A stretch of DNA of 64,000 nucleotides from Arion vulgaris (Eukaryota; Mollusca; Gastropoda; Stylommatophora; Arionidae): the NCBI GenBank assembly GCA_020796225.1, contig CM036756.1, forward strand, positions 47,223,363 to 47,287,362, written 5' to 3'. Shown one piece after another: positions 31,405 to 42,233 of the stretch. A program made the translations under genes and the position numbers. The notes beneath the pieces are model-generated. The model was not told where the DNA came from, searched no databases, and saw only the letters and a program-made list of their open reading frames with translations. The first letter of the stretch is position 1. Each line of letters starts with the position of its first letter.

Positions 31405-32113
31405 GTACTTTGATACAATTTCACCTGATACTCGAGTATTCGACTTGACGTAAGTCACGGAACGTTATTAGGTCAGGATATGCGACCGGGGTTCAAAGGT
31501 CACCCTTTGCGTGTAATAATAAGAATTGGGTTTCAGTGAGAAGTGTAAAGTTTGATTTAGTTGTGTAGCCCTAAAAAGGACTGTGAGTAGACAGGGAAAC
31601 GGGACTGTGAGTGGTTTAACTCTTAGTGGACCAGGGCAAAAGTCACGTTTTTACAAGCGCTTTCACGTTTTGATAACCAAACGCCACTTAGCGTGGCGGA
31701 ATGTAAAACGCGTCTACAACGAACTAGCGGCGCTGGTCCACTAAGAGTTAAGGTAACTGTGAGGGCCAGCAGCTTACAATGTTTGCTGTAATTGCTTCAA
31801 ATGGGTCAAAACTCACTCATGTACAAATGCAAGAGATGTTGATGTGTTCCATTTTGTTTCTTGTTTCGTTCCTTCGCCATTTTCCAGAAGCGCTCTATAT
31901 TCTGTGTATGTGCGCCTGTGTTTGGTTCCACAAAGTGTACCACAAAGTGTTTGGACATCTACAACGATCTTGTCTTGGCGTCAGCGATCACCAATGTTGA
32001 CAAAGACAAGAAATCCATTGAGGCGGGCGGAAGTAGTTACACTGCACTAGTAACGTTCTGTGACCTAGGTCAAGTCGAATACTCGAGTACCCGGTGAAAT
32101 TGTATCAAAGTAC
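31405..32113. mobile_element. Non-autonomous TIR element, about 709 bp
   Basis: Left arm 31405-31477 (GTACTTTGATACAATTTCAC...) and right arm 32041-32113 are inverted copies with roughly 10 percent mismatch, extending through GAGTATTCGACTTGAC to GAACGTTA. No transposase is encoded between them; a 60-80-codon frame at 31779-32097 has no recognisable domain. A clear target duplication could not be assigned, so superfamily is unknown. Confidence 0.7.
31616..31751. mobile_element. Nested 136-bp MITE with TTAA ends
   Basis: TTAACTCTTAGTGGACCAG (31616-31634) is repeated exactly inverted at 31733-31751. TTAA at both outer ends is the target preference of piggyBac- and Kolobok-type elements. An internal hairpin CGCCAC-TTAGC-GTGGCG adds secondary structure. 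It sits inside the larger TIR element, so it inserted later. Confidence 0.7.
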
Positions 32114-32299
32114 CAGGGAGACTACTAAATAAATGCTGAGATTTAATATTGGGACCAAGTCAATACAGAGAAAATCTGCTGTGAAACATGTCTTAAATTG
32201 TGAACTAAAATATCTAAGTAAGATTTGCTATAGACATATAATATATAATATATATATCTTCAGCAAACGTCGTTACTGACTTGCGAGAAATTGTAGCCA

Positions 32300-32840
32300 C
32301 GCATATATAGTGAACCTTGGTGGCTGAGCGGCTAGAGCACTTGCCTACTAGAAGGATGGTCTCAGTTCGAATTCCAGCTTGGTATAATTTCTACCACGTG
32401 GGGATTTATGTGGTGTAGAGGATAGATGATCGTCTCTCGTGCTAAAGGTACCAGATTCGCTACCTCGTGGAGCCATCTGGATATTTTTCCAGAGATCCCT
32501 GATCTCAGTGTAGGTGAGATCAAGTTTCTAGTCCTATCGGAGACTGACGATAAAACGTTGGTCGATTGTTCAATTTGAGCCCGTAAAAGAACCCTTGGCT
32601 GTTCAAATTCGAGAAGAGTAGGCTGGAAAGTCGCTGACCGGCAAAAATAATTAGAAAATATTACAAATAAAATTTCTACAAAAATATCTTCCCCATCTTC
32701 AAAGTTACATCAGGGACCCTCACCGGTGCTACGGAGTTCATGCACTGCAGCTGAGATCTTCCTGTGTAAAAAGAGATCGGAGCACACATGGCTACTCACG
32801 GAAGTGGAGTGATGCACCTATCAATCAATCAATCAATATT
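32300..32840 (+). repeat. tRNA-derived SINE family C with (ATCA)n tail
   Basis: A box TGGCTGAGCGG (32320-32330) and B box AGTTCGAATTCC (about 32364-32375) form a Pol III promoter. The body has GAGATCAAGTTTCTAGTCCT, ATCGGAGACTGACGATAAAA and AAAGAACCCTTGGCTGTTC. The tail is ATGCACCTATCAATCAATC. A minus-strand body fragment is at 49265-49430. This body plan resembles SINEs I recall from gastropods. Confidence 0.75.
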
Positions 32841-32849
32841 TCTACCTCA

Positions 32850-33118
32850 AACGGCTCTCAGTTTGACCCAACCTCAATTGGGTACCAGAATAACTCTGGC
32901 AAGTAAAATACGACAGATGTGATGTTGAAAACATCTCTAGTCCTGTGCCGTTGGTCAAAGAATGACACGGACCTAGCACTGTATTTTTCAATATACCACA
33001 CGGTATGAAAACGGAACCTTTACTATTTTCTTTCCATATATCTAGTCAACTGTATTATATAGTGATACGGAAACTGATAGCGACCGGTCACAATAGGAAG
33101 GGGGCACTATGTTCTATT
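32850..33118. other. Unassigned DNA between two SINEs
   Basis: No recognisable content. Confidence 0.4.
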
Positions 33119-33380
33119 TAGTAGTTTTGGGGGTCTCTGTGGCTAAGTGGCTAAGCCCTTTGCCTTGTGAGTCGAAGGTCGTGGGTTCGAGTCCGGACCG
33201 CGCCGTTCTGTTCACGAGTGCAATTTTTCCAGAGACCCCTAGAATTGTTGCTGGAGCTACGGAGTTCGTGCTTTGTGTAATACGCTCAGCAGGTGGAGTG
33301 CCATTTCTGCTGAGAAGGACTGAGCCATATGGGGTAAAACCCGGTGCAATGAAGTCAATCCTTCGGCTTTAACACCCTTT
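33119..33380 (+). repeat. SINE family A, best full-length copy
   Basis: A box TGGCTAAGTGG (33140-33150) and B box GGTTCGAGTCC (33184-33194) are intact, so the tRNA-derived head could still act as an internal Pol III promoter. Body TTGCTGGAGCTACGGAGTTC, GCTCAGCAGGTGGAGTGCCA and ACTGAGCCATATGGGGTAAA. 3' end GAAGTCAATCCTTCGGC. The 87-codon open frame through it is an accident. Used here as reference for the other family A copies. Confidence 0.88.
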
Positions 33381-33599
33381 ATTTAGTAGTCAAGTAAAGA
33401 GAATAATGAGCGAAACTCATATTTAGATCTTGAAAGTTATAATGATGATGAGGATGCTCGTCCATCACGGATGATGATGACCACAACTTTTCGTCCAAGG
33501 GAATGTAGTTGCATTATGTTTGTCTGTGTGTGCGTAGATGACTAGTGAGCCCAATGCGGGCTTGAAATGTTCTTTTACAAAAACAAAGTTATCATACGC

Positions 33600-34090
33600 T
33601 GTGTGAGAAAACATCATTCAATATCTATCTTGTCCTGAGCAGCATTTTGCCAACCCTAACATTCCTTGCAATTTCTCTCTCTCAAGGGCCTCCGCAGCGT
33701 CATGCTAAAATTCTCAATCACATCCTTAATCCATCTTTTCCGTGGTCTTCTTCTTATTGGCTTTGTAGATACTCCTCTTTCCATAATGATCTTCTCCAAC
33801 TCTTTCCTGTCTTTTTTTATATGTGAATAATACATCTATTTTCTCATTCTCATTTGTAGCTTCAGCCATATTTTGACTACCTTCTGTATAGATATATTTG
33901 TTCTCGTCTCTGTCCATTATATACTAAGGGTACTTCTGTAACCATTATCTTTAAAAGCAAGTATATGTTTTTCCATTGCCTCATCAAATATCCATGTTTC
34001 ACATTCATACGTTGCCACTTGAAATATGTGTGATCTTACTATTCAGATCTTTGTTTTTATATTAGTTCCATACCATAATATTTTTAGTTA
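33600..34090 (-). pseudogene. LINE C-terminus, strongly decayed
   Basis: Same order as 25850-26290 (minus): sequences corresponding to VATYGCETW, a YRSTLSI-like block, 'lEKIIMERGI' and 'KPRKRWIKDVI', with many stops. Contains an ATTTTGCCAACCCTAAC end comparable to the LINE at 43655-44090. Confidence 0.7.
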
Positions 34091-34435
34091 GGCTTTTTTT
34101 GTAAGGCCATTTTGTTTTTCTTATTTTAATTAACGAACATAAAACACTACCAAACAAGGTCAGCATGATGTTTGAAATCAATCTCCATATCGACGTTTCA
34201 CTTCCACACAACACCAAGCATGATTAGATGATTAATTATAATGACTACATTAGCGGTGTAACTGTTTTAATAAGAGAGTAATTTGCAGTTGTTGCAATTG
34301 TGTATGTTGTTCATATATAAACAAGTGCAGCAATAATGACTATGCAAACATGACTAGTATCAAGAGGAGACCATTTCTATAAAAGCTATCTGGCAAAGTC
34401 TATGACAATTGTCATTGCATTCTCGTGAGATAAAC
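34091..34435. other. Unassigned AT-rich DNA
   Basis: Nothing recognised. Confidence 0.4.
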
Positions 34436-34520
34436 GCGTATTAACCGTGCGATAAACTATTATTAACCGTGCGATAAACTATTATTAACCGTGCTATAAA
34501 CGCTTATTAACCGTGCGATT
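34436..34520. repeat. Short array, 22-bp unit, 4 copies
   Basis: Unit TTAACCGTGCGATAAACTAT + TA, ending just before a SINE head. Confidence 0.85.
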
Positions 34521-34527
34521 TGTTAAC

Positions 34528-34785
34528 TGGGGATATCGGTGGTTAAGTGATTAAGGCGTTTGCTTGCGATCGGAAGGTCATAATTTCGACTGGACAGCGC
34601 CGTTCTGTTCAAGAGTGCAGTTTCTTAGAGATCTTTAGGGTTGTTGCATAAACTACGGAGTTTGTGATTTGTGCAATACTATTCGCAGGTGGCGGGCCAT
34701 TTCTACAGGGATCAACCGAGTTATATGGGGGAAAACCCGGTACAATGAGGTCACTTGTTATGGTTTTTGACGTTTTTTGTTGTTG
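34528..34785 (+). repeat. SINE family A, full-length decayed copy
   Basis: Head GGTGGTTAAGTGATTAAGGC, degraded B box (AATTTCGACTGG), then CGCCGTTCTGTTCAAGAGTG, AACTACGGAGTTTGTGATTT and tail ATGGGGGAAAACCCGGTACA. Confidence 0.82.
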
Positions 34786-34921
34786 TTTGGATAACATTTG
34801 ATCACATTGCAAAACTGAGGGTCTAAAGCCCCAGGACTTACTTCCTTGCATCGAGTTTCTACATATGGCTCGATTACTCTAGGCAGAAATGGCACGGTGC
34901 CTGCTGAGAATATTACAAAAA

Positions 34922-35352
34922 GCACGAACTCAGCAGTTCCAGAAACAAGCCATAAGGTTCTCTAGTACAAGAGATACCATTCTTCAACCAAAGCAGTTCC
35001 AGAAACAAGCCATAAGGTTCTCTAGTACAAGAGATACCATTCTTCAACCAAAGCAGTTCCAGAAACAAGCAATAAAGTTCTCTAGTACAAGAGATACCAT
35101 TCTTCAACCAAAGCAGTTCCAGAAACAAGCAATAAAGTTCTCTAGTACAAGAGATACCATTCTTCAACCAAAGCAGTTCCAGAAACAAGCAATAAAGTTC
35201 TCTAGTACAAGAGATACCATTCTTCAACCAAAGCAGTTCCAGAAACAAGCAATAAAGTTCTCTAGTACAAGAGATATCATTCTTCAACCAAAGCAGTTCC
35301 AGAAACAAGCAATAACGTTCTCTAGTACAAGAGATACCATTCTTCAACCAAA
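34922..35352. repeat. Minisatellite, 60-bp unit, 7 copies
   Basis: Unit CAGTTCCAGAAACAAGCAAT + 40 bp, period exactly 60. First two units have GCCATAAGG, later ones GCAATAAAG, the last AATAACG. Both strands are open across it (20-residue peptide repeats); I do not take either as a gene. Confidence 0.95.
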
Positions 35353-35448
35353 CGATGCAGTATAGACTCGAACACACAACCTTTAAAACGCAGGTCAAAC
35401 TATTTCTCAAATTGAGAAGGATTTGTTACAAGTGTAAAATTATATTTC

Positions 35449-35962
35449 ATTAACATAACACATGAAAATTGATTTATTAACATAACACAGGAAAATTGAT
35501 TTATGAACATAGCACATGAAAATTGATTTATTAACATAGCACATGAAAATTGATTTATTAACATAGCACATGAAAATTGATTTATGAACATAGCACATGA
35601 AAATTGATTTATTAACATAGCACATGAAAATTGATTTATTAACATAGCACATGAAAATTGATTTATTAACATAACACATGAAAATTGATTTATTAGCATA
35701 ACACATGAAAATTGATTTATTAACATAGCACATGAAAATTGATTCATTAACATAGCACATGAAAATTAATTTAATTAACATAGCACATGGAAATTGATTT
35801 ATTAACATAGCACATGAAAATTGATTCATTAACATAGCACAGGAAAATTAATTTAATTAACATAGCACATGAAAATTGATTTATTAACATAGCACATGCA
35901 AATTGATTTATTAACATAGCACATGAAGATTGATTTAATTAACATAGCACATGAAAATTGAA
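35449..35962. repeat. Minisatellite, 27-bp unit, about 19 copies
   Basis: Unit CATAGCACATGAAAATTGAT + TTATTAA. Variants include CATAACAC, GATTCATTAA and a 28-bp AATTTAATTAA form. Confidence 0.95.
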
Positions 35963-36474
35963 ATTATTTTCCGAAACAAATCACACAATAAATTGCTTCT
36001 AAAGCTCTTTGTAAATATTTCAACAGCAGCAATGTGAATATAATATCAATATAAAATCATATCAGTAGAAGATAGAATATCTTGAAAATGTTATCAACCA
36101 CAGACATGAAGCTGGATCTGAAAATAAAAGTACTACTGAGAAACTTATTGCAAACAGGTTCAGAACTGAAGTCTTGAAGAGACACAACATGCCAAGAAGT
36201 GTCAAGAACGTCCTTGAAATACCATGAAACAAGTGTAGACAATTTTGTTTTCTTTATATTGAAATGATCTTACTAGTGACATGCGTCATTTTACTGTACT
36301 CTAGCTTTTATCTTGTTTAGAGCATAACTTACACATTATCTTCTGCAAAGACGGAAAAGTGCTAACCAGTATCAATTCACCCGTTTTTACAAGAAGGAAA
36401 AACTGACTACATGCAAGACAGGATGATCACATCTTCTTTCGTACATCTTCTCTGTACATCTTTAATACAGCAGT
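35963..36474. other. Unassigned AT-rich DNA
   Basis: No recognisable content. Confidence 0.4.
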
Positions 36475-37080
36475 GGCCCGAGTGGTTACCGGGGTCGAAA
36501 TTTGGGGATGTAACGAATAGAACCACTGTTACCTGCCACGCATGTCGTAAGAGGCGACTAAGAAGGTTTGGATGAAATCGGATGCAAGTGTCCGCTAGGG
36601 AATGCTAACCCGAAACAAATGCTTGCTGAAAACGGATGCACAAGGCGCATAACATTGTGCAACGACTCCTCACAACGAGGAATGGGATAACGGATTCAAC
36701 GGTCGCCAATCTGCCTGTGAGATTTAGCTACGCAGTAAGAATGTCAGACCTACCATCACGAGGGTGGCCAAAACTTACTGTGGGAAGAGGTCGGCACAAA
36801 CGGAGGAAGCAGAAATCATAGGAATCATATCCTATAGAACTGCCCTCAGTATGCAGACTTGAGAAGAAAGAGGTGACCCACTTGCACCAGTGTCCTAGAC
36901 AAACTGTATGCCGAGGCTGATAATCTGAGGCAAACGGCTGCCTTTATTAGAGAATCCGAAATCTCAATTTAGTGAGAACGCAGAAGACAAACTGTATGGC
37001 GAGGCTGATAATCTGAGGCAAACGGCTGCCTTTATTAGAGAATCCGAAATCCCAATCTAGTGAGAACACAGAAGAAGAAG
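36475..37080 (+). repeat. SINE-like family B, long copy with 88-bp internal duplication
   Basis: Head GGCCCGAGTGGTTACCGGGG, core CATGTCGTAAGAGGCGACTA, then a body longer than the other copies, which may be the fuller element. ACAAACTGTATGSCGAGGCT + 68 bp is duplicated (36898-36985 and 36986-37073), and the end is ACACAGAAGAAGAAG. A 61-codon frame at 36636 has no known match. Confidence 0.72.
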
Positions 37081-37083
37081 TAC

Positions 37084-37340
37084 ATCTTTTTCTTGGTCTT
37101 CCTCTCCTTTATCTTCTCGGTATAATGTCCTCCAGCTTGGTCTTCCTCTCCTTTATCTTCTCGGTATAATGTCCTCCAGAATGATCTCCAGCTTGGTCTT
37201 CCTCTCCTTTGTCTTCTCGGTATAATGTCCTCCAGAATGATCTCCAGAGAATCATTTCGTGTGATATGTGATTTTGGATAACGGAGTAGATATATCGCCT
37301 GTATAAAGTAGAAGTAAGATATCCCTTCCTTCCCATAGCC
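37084..37340 (-). pseudogene. LINE C-terminal piece with a 56-bp array of 3 units
   Basis: On the minus strand the unit reads EIILEDIIPRR, stop, RRGRPS, the LINE block 'ekiimeg.i.gkR.RGRP', repeated about three times (37092-37247; first unit 44 bp, others 56 bp). Comparable block in the unexpanded LINE at 25850-26290: EKTIMEGGIPAKRRRGKP. Confidence 0.7.
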
Positions 37341-37579
37341 TACCAGACACCCTTTGTCAAGGTGTTTTATCCTGTTACCACCCTACACCTATCATGGTTA
37401 CATGGAGCCATAGGTGTAGATAGTTGATGGAAATATGAAAGTAGTCGAAAGTTAATCATGGTTATGGTCTCCTCTCAACGATGACAGGAAGATGATCTAA
37501 TATACAGAAACAATGACTGTGATCACCGACACGTTTAGTTACTACCAAGATGGAAAGAAAAGGCAAACTACCTTCTCAA
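37341..37579. other. Unassigned DNA
   Basis: Contains CACCTATCATGGTTACATGG and its near inverse (CATGGTTATGG), otherwise nothing. Confidence 0.35.
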
Positions 37580-37924
37580 TCTTCTTTTCTTTCTTCTTTT
37601 GTCCTTCTCTGCTTTTTTTTTGCCGCTAGGAGTAGAAGGTTTAACTGATGATCGGTTTCCGAGATAATGCACGCTCGGTCACTTGATATGGTGTGGTATT
37701 GTGGAGTTTTAATGTCTGTAACTCCATCAAACCCATCTTTTTCTTGGTCTGCCCCTTCCTCTTGATGATTCCATTTTCAGGTTGTACGCTCTTGCAACTG
37801 GTGTATTTGGGTTCATTCTGATCAAGTGTCCAAACCATTTGAGTCTCTGTTTTTCAAAAAATCTAATAGCAAGTTTTGTTCCGATTGTTCTTCTAATTTC
37901 CTCATTTCTTAACAAGAAATTCAA
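37580..37924 (-). pseudogene. LINE C-terminus
   Basis: Minus-strand MNFLLRNEEIRRTIGTKLAI, RFFEKQRLKWFGHLIRMNPN and ESSRGRGRPRKRWV, then decay and an AGAAGAAAGAAAAGAAG tail. The KQRLKWFGHLIRM string makes it a relative of 1112-1480 and 47127-47735. Confidence 0.85.
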
Positions 37925-38685
37925 TAAATCTACGTAACATTACTTACTGACACCCCCATTTCGCCTAACACCCCCAAAAAAACAAAAAAACTGAAGAACA
38001 TGACATTTTTAAATTGGCATATTCCTAAAGAAGTTAAAAGTGGGATTTACCTTTCACAGTAACCGCATATAAATATATATATATAAACACATACGGACTA
38101 ACTCAAGTAACTCATATTTTATGTATATTTCACAAAAGAGTTTTCGATGCAGAAAATAGTTAATATTCCTTTATACACTAACTGTTGGACCATTGTGAAA
38201 CTGACAGCTATTTGATCATGTACTCTCTTGCCCTTATAATATAAACAATATAAAATTGTCCATCTCGAGGAAGCATGCAGCCATATACATTGTTGTTCAA
38301 TAAGGCGTTAATGTGGCACAGTGTGAGATTCTGCTAATAATTTGAATCACAATATATTGTTGACATGCATTCCTCGCCTCTTACTGATTTGTTCTTGACT
38401 TTACAGACTCCTACAACAGACATGACATTTGTACAATAAATATCTAATTACATTATGTGTTTTTGTGTCAATATATGCCTTGATACTGAGCAACATTGTC
38501 ATGTATTGTTCCAATATAATAAATATATATATAATAGCAATGAAAAACCCTAACCTGAACAACTACGGGGCGACTGCACTAGCCATGCGGCCTTTAAATT
38601 CCCCCCAGGCTCTCGTCCCGCCTGTCCTACACCGCCCTAATAAGCGGTACTACAGGTAGTAACGTCAGTTATGTAATATACTCTT
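37925..38685. other. Unassigned AT-rich DNA
   Basis: Small (TA)n tracts near 38080 and 38520. A GC-richer patch at 38560-38655 ends in GTACTACAGGTAGTAAC. No confident feature. Confidence 0.4.
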
Positions 38686-39163
38686 TCAGAGGTATCATTT
38701 TGTGATAACACTAACTAGTAAAGATATTGTTTCAGAGGTATTATTTTGTGATAATACTAACTAGTAAAGATACTCTTTCAGAGGTAATATTTTGTGATAA
38801 TACTAACTAGTAAAGATACTCTTTCAGAGGTATCATTTTGTGATAATACTAACTAGTAAAGATACTCTTTCAGAGGTATTATTTTGTGATAACACTAACT
38901 AGTAAAGATATTGTTTCAGAGGTATTATTTCGTCATAACACTAACTAGTAAAGATATTGTTCCAACGAAATACAGGGTCGTTGAGTTATTGTTCCATCGA
39001 AATACAGATTTGTTGAGTTATTGTTTCAAAGAAATACAGATTTGTTGAGTTATTGTTCCAAAGAAATACAGGGTCTTTGAGTTATTGTTCCAACGAAATA
39101 AAGGTTTGTTGAGTTATTGTTCCAACGAAATACAGGTTTGTTGAGTTATTGTTTCAGCGAAAA
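38686..39163. repeat. Two adjoining arrays: 46-bp (6 copies), then 33-bp (6 copies)
   Basis: First unit GAGGTATTATTTTGTGATAA + 26 bp up to about 38962. Second unit TTGTTCCAACGAAATACAGG + TTTGTTGAGTTAT up to 39163. The last 46-bp unit ends GATATTGTT and the next array begins TTGTTCC, so the arrays share their junction and may have a common origin. Confidence 0.92.
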
Positions 39164-39175
39164 ATAGTATGTTAG

Positions 39176-39240
39176 AGGGGTCGTTGTGGTTAAGTGGTTA
39201 AGTCGCTTCCTTGCGTTTGGAAAATTGTAGGTTCAAAACT
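39176..39240 (+). repeat. SINE family A head
   Basis: GGGGTCGTTGTGGTTAAGTG (A box), then a degraded B box AGGTTCAAAACTTGG. The rest of the SINE is replaced by the following array. Confidence 0.7.
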
Positions 39241-39249
39241 TGGAAGAAG

Positions 39250-39476
39250 ACCAGCACTCACACTTGTCGTGTACCAGCACTCACACTTGTTGTGTACCAG
39301 CACTCAAACTGTCGTGTACCAGCACTCACACTTCTCATGTACCAGCACTTACACTGTCGTGTACCAGCACTTACACTTGTCGTGTACCAGCACTCACACT
39401 GTCGTGTACCAGCACTCACACTGTCGTGTACCAGCACTCACATTGTCGTCTACCAGCACTCACACTGTCATGTACA
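39250..39476. repeat. Minisatellite, 22-23-bp unit, about 10 copies
   Basis: Unit ACCAGCACTCACACTTGTCG + TGT. It begins 10 bp after a SINE head, where the SINE would have ...GAGTGCAA...; a SINE origin is possible but not shown. Confidence 0.93.
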
Positions 39477-40137
39477 TAGTAGGAAAGGTTCCAACCAATC
39501 ATATATATATATATATAACTATTCAAAACAGAAACTGATATGGAATAAAAGGAAATAGCGTTGAGCTTGAAGTTTGTATTTTGATAAATAAACGGTGTGT
39601 GTCATATGTGCATCTCAGATAACAATAGTGGCAATACTCAAGGATTGTCTGACAGAACGAACAGCAAGCTGTTTTCTAGATTGTTTGTTTGGACAAAAGG
39701 ACTGGATGCAAAAGCTATTCATAATGAAATATTTCGTGTTCCTGGTAAGAAGGGCTTCTAGTGTAAAGTCATTCACAACTGCTTCAATAAACTAATATAT
39801 AAATATATATATATCCGTGCACGCGTATGTACGCCCGCACTCACTCACTCACTCACTCACACAGGTGCGCATAATACATATGTATGTGTGTCTGTGTACA
39901 TAGGTTAAACAACCGACATCAGCATACTCAGAGAAGGTCGTTAGGTACATATTCTCCTCTAGCAGATGTCAAAGGGTAATAGTACTGGTAGTTTGTGTAG
40001 TTCGCTGGTAAAACCCACTCCTCATTCTGATCCTCAGCCATTCAGTTCTGCTTGTACATGTCATTCCAAACTACTTAAGTCTCTGGATAGATTCAATATT
40101 AATTTTAGTGTAACCATTTAACAAATCACTCGTGTAT
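39477..40137. other. Unassigned DNA with short (TA)n and (ACTC)n tracts
   Basis: (TA)n near 39502 and 39810, (ACTC)n at 39838-39860. A degraded head-like sequence (GTAGTTTGTGTAGTTCGCTG, about 39988) resembles 45110-45135. No gene. Confidence 0.4.
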
Positions 40138-40400
40138 TGCTGGGGCTCTCAAGGGAAGCAAAGAATAGTAACACTGCGACTTACAAGGCATGTCGTAAGA
40201 GGCGACTGAGGTAGGGGTCTAGGGAAGCTATCCTAGTAAATAAAAAGAGCGTAGCAGAAATCGGATGTGCTGGTCTACTTGTAGGCACATAACTGGCACA
40301 CTTGTAGGCGCATAACTGGCACAACGTACAATCGCTCTTATGCTCAGATCACAAACACATCACACATTATTTAACAAGTTATCGATATGGAGCGTGTGAA
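40138..40400 (+). repeat. SINE-like family B copy
   Basis: Core GCATGTCGTAAGAGGCGACT, then GCAGAAATCGGATGTGCTGG, CATAACTGGCAC (a 23-bp piece duplicated) and GATATGGAGCGTGTGAAGAA. Co-linear with minus copies at 12568 and 59985. Confidence 0.75.
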
Positions 40401-40473
40401 GAAGAGAAATCAGACATAACAATCGGTTGCTAAGCAACATAAGAACATCCTAACCCTATTCATCTTCAGATCT

Positions 40474-41097
40474 TCGATGATCATCTCTGTTAATGCAAGA
40501 GTGTCTGCTCTCTCACGTCATCTCTGTTAATGCAAGAGTGTCTGCTCTCTCACGTCATCTCTGTTAATGCAAGAGTGTCTGCTCTCTCACTGTTGCGAAC
40601 ATCAGATCTCCGATGATCATCTCTGTTAATGCAAGAGTGTCTGCTCTCTCACTGTTGCGAACATCAGATCTCCGATGATCATCTCTGTTAATGCAAGAGT
40701 GTCTGCTCTCTCACGTCATCTCTGTTAATGCAAGAGTGTCTGCTCTCTCACGTCATCTCTGTTAATGCAAGAGTGTCTGCTCTCTCACGTCATCTCTGTT
40801 AATGCAAGAGTGTCTGCTCTCTCACGTCATCTCTGTTAATGCAAGAGTGTCTGCTCTCTCACGTCATCTCTGTTAATGCAAGAGTGTCTGCTCTCTCACT
40901 GTTGCGAACATCAGATCTCTGATGATCATCTCTGTTAATGCAAGAGTGTCTGCTCTCTCACTGTTGCGAACATCAGATCTCTGATGATCATCTCTGTTAA
41001 TGCAAGAGTGTCTGCTCTCTCACTGTTGCGAACATCAGATCTTCGATGATCATCTCTGTTAATGCAAGAGTGTCTGCTCTCTCACTGTTGCGAACAT
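40474..41097. repeat. Two-size minisatellite, 37-bp and 62-bp units
   Basis: The short unit is CATCTCTGTTAATGCAAGAG + TGTCTGCTCTCTCACGT. The long unit adds TGTTGCGAACATCAGATCTC + CGATGAT in place of GT. Order of short (S) and long (L): SSLLSSSSSLLLL. Long-unit junctions form the palindrome GATGATCATC. Confidence 0.93.
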
Positions 41098-41139
41098 CAA
41101 AATGTTTCAGTCAGTAGATCGAATTAACAAATGTTATGT

Positions 41140-41530
41140 ATATTCTTACACTAGCAGTTTACCCGTTCTTCGCACGGGGAATTTAGTTGAAATCTTTTTG
41201 TAAAGTCCCTTAAAGAAACATGCCACGTTGCTTCGCAATCGGCTTCTTCCCAATTACAAAACAATACGTCTTCTCTCCATGCATCGTCCAGTAAAACCAG
41301 ATACAATAGAATTCCCGTGAAAGTTTAATTTAGTATAAATCTAGTTGTAATATTTTACCTCTTTTAAAGTTACATTTGCCACCCTTTTACGCTGATCTTC
41401 CGAGCCCACATTAACTGTCTCTCATTTTGATTGCCAGTAAAAGCTGATACAATTGAATTCCCGTGGAAGTTGAAACAAAACAATTGGCAAATAAAATTTT
41501 ATTCAGAATTTATTCAGTATTAACTTATCG
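41140..41530 (-). mobile_element. Possible Helitron-like 3' end and body
   Basis: On the minus strand the sequence ends CCCGTGCGAAGAACGGG (hairpin), TAAACTG, CTAG, then T. A short GC hairpin about 7-12 nt before a terminal CTRR is the Helitron 3' signature. A 38-bp segment (CCAGTAAAACCAGATACAAT...) is repeated at about 41292 and 41438. No 5' TC end or Rep/helicase is visible, so only an end is claimed. Confidence 0.4.
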
Positions 41531-41551
41531 ACGTGTTTAAAAAAAAAATGG

Positions 41552-41632
41552 CCCGAACGTGAATCGAGCGCACGTAGCGCATGTCTGCTGCAATGTAGGC
41601 AGTCACTTTATCAGCTACGTTTTTGAAACTTA
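41552..41632 (-). repeat. tRNA-like SINE head, decayed
   Basis: The minus strand reads GTAGCTGATAAAGTGACTGC (A-box-like), then CGCTCGATTCACGTTCGGGC (B-box-like) followed by a T run. It does not fold as a full tRNA by eye. Confidence 0.35.
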
Positions 41633-41744
41633 TAAAATAAATAAATGTGTTTAAAATAAGTTATAATAATAGTGACGTTGTTATAGCATTATATGACCAG
41701 GACTTGAGCGAAAAGTAATAATTTGGTTGTAATATCTTCGTCAA

Positions 41745-41885
41745 AGTCCGTATGTAGTGTGCTGTGACATTCGTCACTTTGTTGTTTTGTTTACTTGATA
41801 AAGACCTTGTTGGTCGAAACGTTGCTGTGTATTGTCATTGTTTTTGTATTTTGTAAAACTACCTTACTTTGTGATTACGCGTTTC
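41745..41885 (+). repeat. Penelope 3' terminal fragment
   Basis: TTCGTCACTTTGTTGTTTTG, then CTTGATAAAGACCTTGTTGG, TCGAAACGTTGCTG and TTTTGTATTTTGTAAAACTA, co-linear with the 3' end of the copy at 50403-50730. Confidence 0.8.
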
Positions 41886-42139
41886 GCCGAAAGTAACAAC
41901 AAGATCACGTGACCGGGAACGTCGTGAAAACATGGATATACATTTACGGCGATTTATACGCACAATTACCGTGTGCGTTAAGTTGGGAATATGGTTATAG
42001 AAATGGACAAATAGTTCAGTTGGATAATTTTTCCCTCTTTGCATCTCTGAAAGCTACATTGTTGCCAAATTTCAAGTCCGTAGGATGTCCAGATATCTCC
42101 AAACAATTGAGATAGACATACAATGTAATTCAACTGATT
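41886..42139. other. Unassigned DNA
   Basis: A 68-codon plus-strand frame (41909-42115) has no recognised content. Confidence 0.3.
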
Positions 42140-42231
<92 letters not shown>

Positions 42232-42233
42232 TT
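42140..42233. repeat. (TA)n followed by (GA)n microsatellite
   Basis: About 70 bp of AT dinucleotides and 16-18 bp of AG. Confidence 0.95.

Noticed and set aside
33140..33194. Functional tRNA gene at the SINE head
   Set aside because: A and B boxes are present but the sequence does not fold as a complete tRNA by eye and continues into a SINE body shared by other copies.
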